Positions 63,767-64,000 of a stretch of DNA of 64,000 bases are shown piece after piece. The position numbers were made by a program, and so were the translations under genes. This DNA comes from Olavius algarvensis associated proteobacterium Delta 3 (GTDB taxonomy: Bacteria > Desulfobacterota > Desulfobacteria > Desulfobacterales > CAFBRK01), in the NCBI GenBank assembly GCA_903231505.1, contig CAFBRK010000133.1:1-64000 (forward strand). The letters are read 5' to 3'. Positions within the stretch are counted from its first letter, which is position 1. Each line of letters starts with the position of its first letter. The notes beneath the pieces were generated by a model that was given only the letters and a program-made list of their open reading frames with translations, was not told where the DNA came from and ran no database searches.

Positions 63767-64000
63767 ATGACAGACATCGTCATTAGTGAATTTATGGATG
63801 AAAAATATATAGAAGAGACTGCCAAGGGGTACGATTGCCATTACGATCCCAACCTTGTCGACAAGCCCGGCGAACTAAAGGTTCTCCTGGAAAACGCCAG
63901 GGCACTGGTGGTCCGCAATCGCACCCAGGTGAATCAGGAGTTGTTAATTGCGGCCCCGAAACTGAAGGTGGTCGGTCGATTGGGGGTGGGCCTTGACAAC
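63767..64000 (+). CDS. D-2-hydroxyacid dehydrogenase, N-terminal part (cut by window edge)
   Basis: The first 78 codons of a D-isomer hydroxyacid dehydrogenase: ARALVVRNRTQVNQELLIAAPKLKVVGRLGVGLDN is the typical substrate-domain motif, close to that of 3-phosphoglycerate dehydrogenase (R-x-R and GVGxDN). GGAGCAGG lies upstream of the ATG at 63767. The NAD domain and catalytic triad lie beyond the window, so the exact substrate class cannot be told. It starts 54 nt after the secreted protein. Confidence 0.82.
   Translation, partial: MTDIVISEFMDEKYIEETAKGYDCHYDPNLVDKPGELKVLLENARALVVRNRTQVNQELLIAAPKLKVVGRLGVGLDN

Overview
The window looks like a chromosomal segment of a GC-rich, strictly anaerobic or sulfate-reducing type bacterium, most likely Desulfobacterota (Desulfobacterales-like). 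This is an inference from TRAP and Liv-type transporters for organic acids, a full complex I with a fused NuoBCD subunit, several ferredoxin-like proteins (DUF362, winged-helix/4Fe-4S), and a probable selenocysteine protein. No rRNA, tRNA or CRISPR array was seen.

Layout. 0.3-6.4 kb (+): a TRAP transporter (DctP, DctQ, DctM) with an amidase, a micro-membrane protein and a D-2-hydroxyacid dehydrogenase. 6.6-21.7 kb (-): the complete complex I operon nuoA-BCD-E-F-G-H-I-J-K-L-M-N; nuoG carries a frameshift, and four operon gaps hold repeat elements. 22-29 kb: single genes (CBS protein, FmdB zinc ribbon, methyltransferase, SAF-domain oxidoreductase, YHS protein, DUF4242-cyclase fusion, NERD protein) separated by repeat-rich spacers. 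29.3-33.5 kb (+): a CsoR-type repressor and P1B ATPase with a clear promoter/operator, then a PAS sigma-54 activator followed by a sigma-54 promoter and a tiny exported protein. 33.5-42 kb: AAA/DUF4143 ATPase, ferredoxin-like regulator, RecQ, DUF362 protein, YwbE, ATP-grasp enzyme. 42.5-49.3 kb: three-receiver GGDEF regulator and histidine kinase, FeS-type photolyase, HNH nuclease, PLDc_N microprotein, and a rhodanese with two in-frame UGA codons. 50-61.2 kb (+): a Liv-type ABC locus (permease LivM with an in-frame amber, binding protein with a frameshift) whose second ATPase is fused to a Tm-1-like UPF0261 domain, followed by the matching TIM-barrel partner, a flotillin, and two SRPBCC proteins, one fused to a quinone oxidoreductase. 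61.2-64 kb: an IS30 remnant, a secreted protein of unknown family, and the start of a D-hydroxyacid dehydrogenase cut by the window edge.

Most notable points: (1) the rhodanese at 48899-49312, in which two UGA codons fall exactly at the Cys-x-Cys positions of the active-site loop and are followed by a bSECIS-like hairpin, indicating a double-selenocysteine (U-A-U) exported protein; (2) the ABC/Tm-1-like/flotillin/SRPBCC locus; (3) the sigma-54 activator, promoter and secreted microprotein trio. Intergenic DNA is crowded with several families of inverted-repeat and composite repeats. Three reading-frame breaks (nuoG, livM, livK-like) may be real decay or sequence error; the sequence alone cannot decide.
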